Of a DNA stretch of 23,224 nucleotides, positions 21,654 to 23,224 are shown piece by piece (position 1 is the stretch's first letter; every line of letters begins with the position of its first letter). Both the position numbers and the translations under genes were made by a program. This DNA comes from DASVCS01 sp036381495 (GTDB lineage: Bacteria > Gemmatimonadota > Gemmatimonadetes > Longimicrobiales > RSA9). The notes beneath the pieces were generated by a model that was not told where the DNA came from, did no database searches, and saw only the letters and a program-made list of their open reading frames with translations. The stretch lies in NCBI GenBank assembly GCA_036381495.1, contig DASVCS010000011.1:1-23224 (forward strand), given 5' to 3'.

Positions 21654-23224
21654 TCAATCACACTTGATGATCTTGCAGAGCCGGCTCTTGACTTCCTTCT
21701 CGACCCTCGCGCGCGCGGAATCGGCAGCGGTCGACAGCGAATCCCGCTGCGGCAACAACTGCTCGACCGCGCCGTCGAGTGCCTTGGCGGCCGCCGCCTC
21801 GACGCGCTCCTGCGCCTCGGCCCGCGCCTTCGCCAGCGCGTTCTCCGCCGCCCGCGAGAAATCCAGCGCCAGCTCGGGCTCCGTCGCCGGCCCCGTGATC
21901 CGCACCCCGAGCGGAATGCGACCCTCCGGTCCCGCGACGGCCCCCGTCAGGCGCGACGCCACGTCAGCGCGCATCCGCTCGGCCACCGCGGGATCGAGGA
22001 GCAGCGTGGCCGTCAGGTTCAGCCGCCCGGCGAAATCGAACGAACCCGCCGTCCGCACCTGGACCTCGTCGGACGCGATCACCGACTCGGTCAGCGCGAT
22101 CTGCGGTCCGGCGACCTGGAAGCCGCCCGTCCAGTCATGGAACGTGAGCGTGTCGAACTGCGGAAGCCCCAACCGCTCGGCGAGCGCCGACAATACCGTC
22201 CAGTTGGCGAGTTGGCCGCCGTTGACCGCCAGCGTCCCCTCGGCCGTGAGGCTCTCGCGCCGCGGGAGCAGGTACTCGTCGAGCACCATGCGGGCGGTGC
22301 CGCCCATGAGCAGCGAGCCGGTCAGATGGTCGCGGAACGGTGTGAGCGTGTTGAAGAACGGTGCCGCGCCGACGTCGCGGAGCTGGTACGTGAGCACGGT
22401 CGGGAACCCGGCCTCTCCGTCGGCCGGTGTACCGGCCGGGATGCCGATTCGTCCCGAGACCTGCACGCCGCCACCCATCAGGTTGAAGCGTGCGTCCGTC
22501 AACTCGATCCGGTCGCCGCGGCCGGCGACCCGGACGTCGACGTCCTGGAGTTCGAGGCCGTTGCGGCGCAATGTGTACGCGCGCAGCCGGCCATCGAGCC
22601 GGATGGGCGGCAAAGGCGGTAGGCCGAGTCCGGCCTCCTCGGCGATCTCGTCCACGGGCCGGCCGTCCACGGGTCGGTCGGCGAGCCGTGCGAAGAAGAG
22701 CTTGCTGTAGAGTGCGCTGTCCGGCGTCCCGAGGAGCGCATCGAGGTCGAGGAGCCGTGAGCGGGCATCGAAGCTCGCGGACGCGACGGCCGTCGAGTCG
22801 CCGAGCGCGAAGGGGAGCCAATCATTCACGGTGAGGTCGAGTGCGACGTCGCTCTCGCCTGCCTGGATCTGTAGCTCCTCGCCGCGGACGCGTTGTCCGT
22901 CGAAGACGAGCCGTCCTCCCTCGATGGCCACGGGCTGTTCGAGTGCCGGCGTCGTGACCGTCACTCCGTCGAACTGGACCGTGCCGTCGACGGTGCCGCG
23001 TGCCGGTGCGAGGACGGGCGCCCGGACGGCGAGGTCGACCCCGAGCCGGCCTTGGGCCGCGAGCGAATCCGGCAGCAGCCCGAGCGCGGCCGCCTGGTCG
23101 AGGTCCACGAGCGTGCGGATGTTCAGCCGGATCGCGGGCGCGGCCGGATCGTGCACGGCGAACGCGAGTTCGAGCGGCTGACCCGCCAACCGTCCGAGCA
23201 GTTGCGAGCTCGCCACGGAATCGA
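21654..23224 (-). CDS. AsmA-like periplasmic protein (5' partial)
   Basis: The frame continues past the right edge; a GTG at 23216 is not a credible start for this family because the N-terminal anchor would be missing. About 522 C-terminal residues are visible. They show the repeated beta strands and the AsmA C-terminal pattern: GTVQFDGVTVTTPAL, GGRLVFDGQRVRGEEL, TAEGTLAVNGGQLANWTVLSALA, FHDWTGGFQVAGPQIALTESVI and GSFDFAGRLNLTATLLLDPA. The end is a charged helix (~85 residues, A/E/R-rich) finishing in SRLCKIIKCD with two cysteines. AsmA-clan proteins bridge inner and outer membranes in lipid homeostasis. Confidence 0.85.
   Translation of the reverse strand, partial: DSVASSQLLGRLAGQPLELAFAVHDPAAPAIRLNIRTLVDLDQAAALGLLPDSLAAQGRLGVDLAVRAPVLAPARGTVDGTVQFDGVTVTTPALEQPVAIEGGRLVFDGQRVRGEELQIQAGESDVALDLTVNDWLPFALGDSTAVASASFDARSRLLDLDALLGTPDSALYSKLFFARLADRPVDGRPVDEIAEEAGLGLPPLPPIRLDGRLRAYTLRRNGLELQDVDVRVAGRGDRIELTDARFNLMGGGVQVSGRIGIPAGTPADGEAGFPTVLTYQLRDVGAAPFFNTLTPFRDHLTGSLLMGGTARMVLDEYLLPRRESLTAEGTLAVNGGQLANWTVLSALAERLGLPQFDTLTFHDWTGGFQVAGPQIALTESVIASDEVQVRTAGSFDFAGRLNLTATLLLDPAVAERMRADVASRLTGAVAGPEGRIPLGVRITGPATEPELALDFSRAAENALAKARAEAQERVEAAAAKALDGAVEQLLPQRDSLSTAADSARARVEKEVKSRLCKIIKCD

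Noticed and set aside
1..23224. CRISPR arrays, tRNA or rRNA genes, insertion sequences, attachment sites
   Set aside because: No regularly spaced repeats beyond the short tandem repeats listed, no cloverleaf or rRNA-like stretch, and no transposase or integrase motif on either strand by eye.

Overview
The window is very GC-rich DNA (by eye near 70%), coding-dense, with GTG and ATG starts, strong purine-rich ribosome binding sites and many Sec-exported lipoproteins, S9 peptidases and small outer-membrane barrels. With TamB/AsmA proteins (a diderm envelope), this style best fits Gemmatimonadota or a related high-GC diderm soil or aquatic phylum. The phylum is an inference; no rRNA or other taxonomic marker is present. 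No tRNA, rRNA, CRISPR array, transposase or phage gene was seen, so this looks like chromosomal core and envelope territory rather than an island.

Layout, left to right. (1) 1-2823 (+): the 3' part of a TamB-like gene, open at the left edge. It converges on a minus-strand pair, a disordered 147-aa protein and a glycine-zipper lipoprotein (2996-4078), with two strong hairpins between them. (2) 4281-5615 (+): a small lipoprotein divergent from the previous pair, then a lytic transglycosylase with a classic terminator. (3) 5683-11710 (-): a LivJ-like binding lipoprotein translationally coupled to an S9 peptidase, then phosphoserine phosphatase and a TPR/HD-GYP protein separated by a G-rich hexamer repeat. 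(4) 12027-12962 (-) and 13365-13985 (+): a DUF1207-like exported protein divergent from a PorT-type barrel. (5) 14301-16996 (+): a cytosolic GAF/histidine kinase/receiver hybrid, overlapped at its stop codon by a gene that resembles a shrunken debranching-type glycosidase without visible catalytic residues. (6) 17056-23224 (-): a 63-aa protein with its own promoter, a DUF4239-like membrane protein, a macro-domain hydrolase coupled to a cupredoxin lipoprotein, a second cupredoxin, an unknown helical protein, an NAD-dependent epimerase/reductase, and an AsmA-like gene open at the right edge.

The genes share an envelope theme: lipid transport or outer-membrane assembly (TamB/AsmA at both ends), peptidoglycan turnover, peptide degradation and uptake, barrels and periplasmic copper proteins, with two signalling modules (histidine kinase-receiver and HD-GYP). 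The most unusual items are the degenerate glycosidase-like partner of the kinase, the macro-domain/cupredoxin coupling, the paired lipoproteins with a matching N-terminal motif, and the hexamer repeat upstream of serB.
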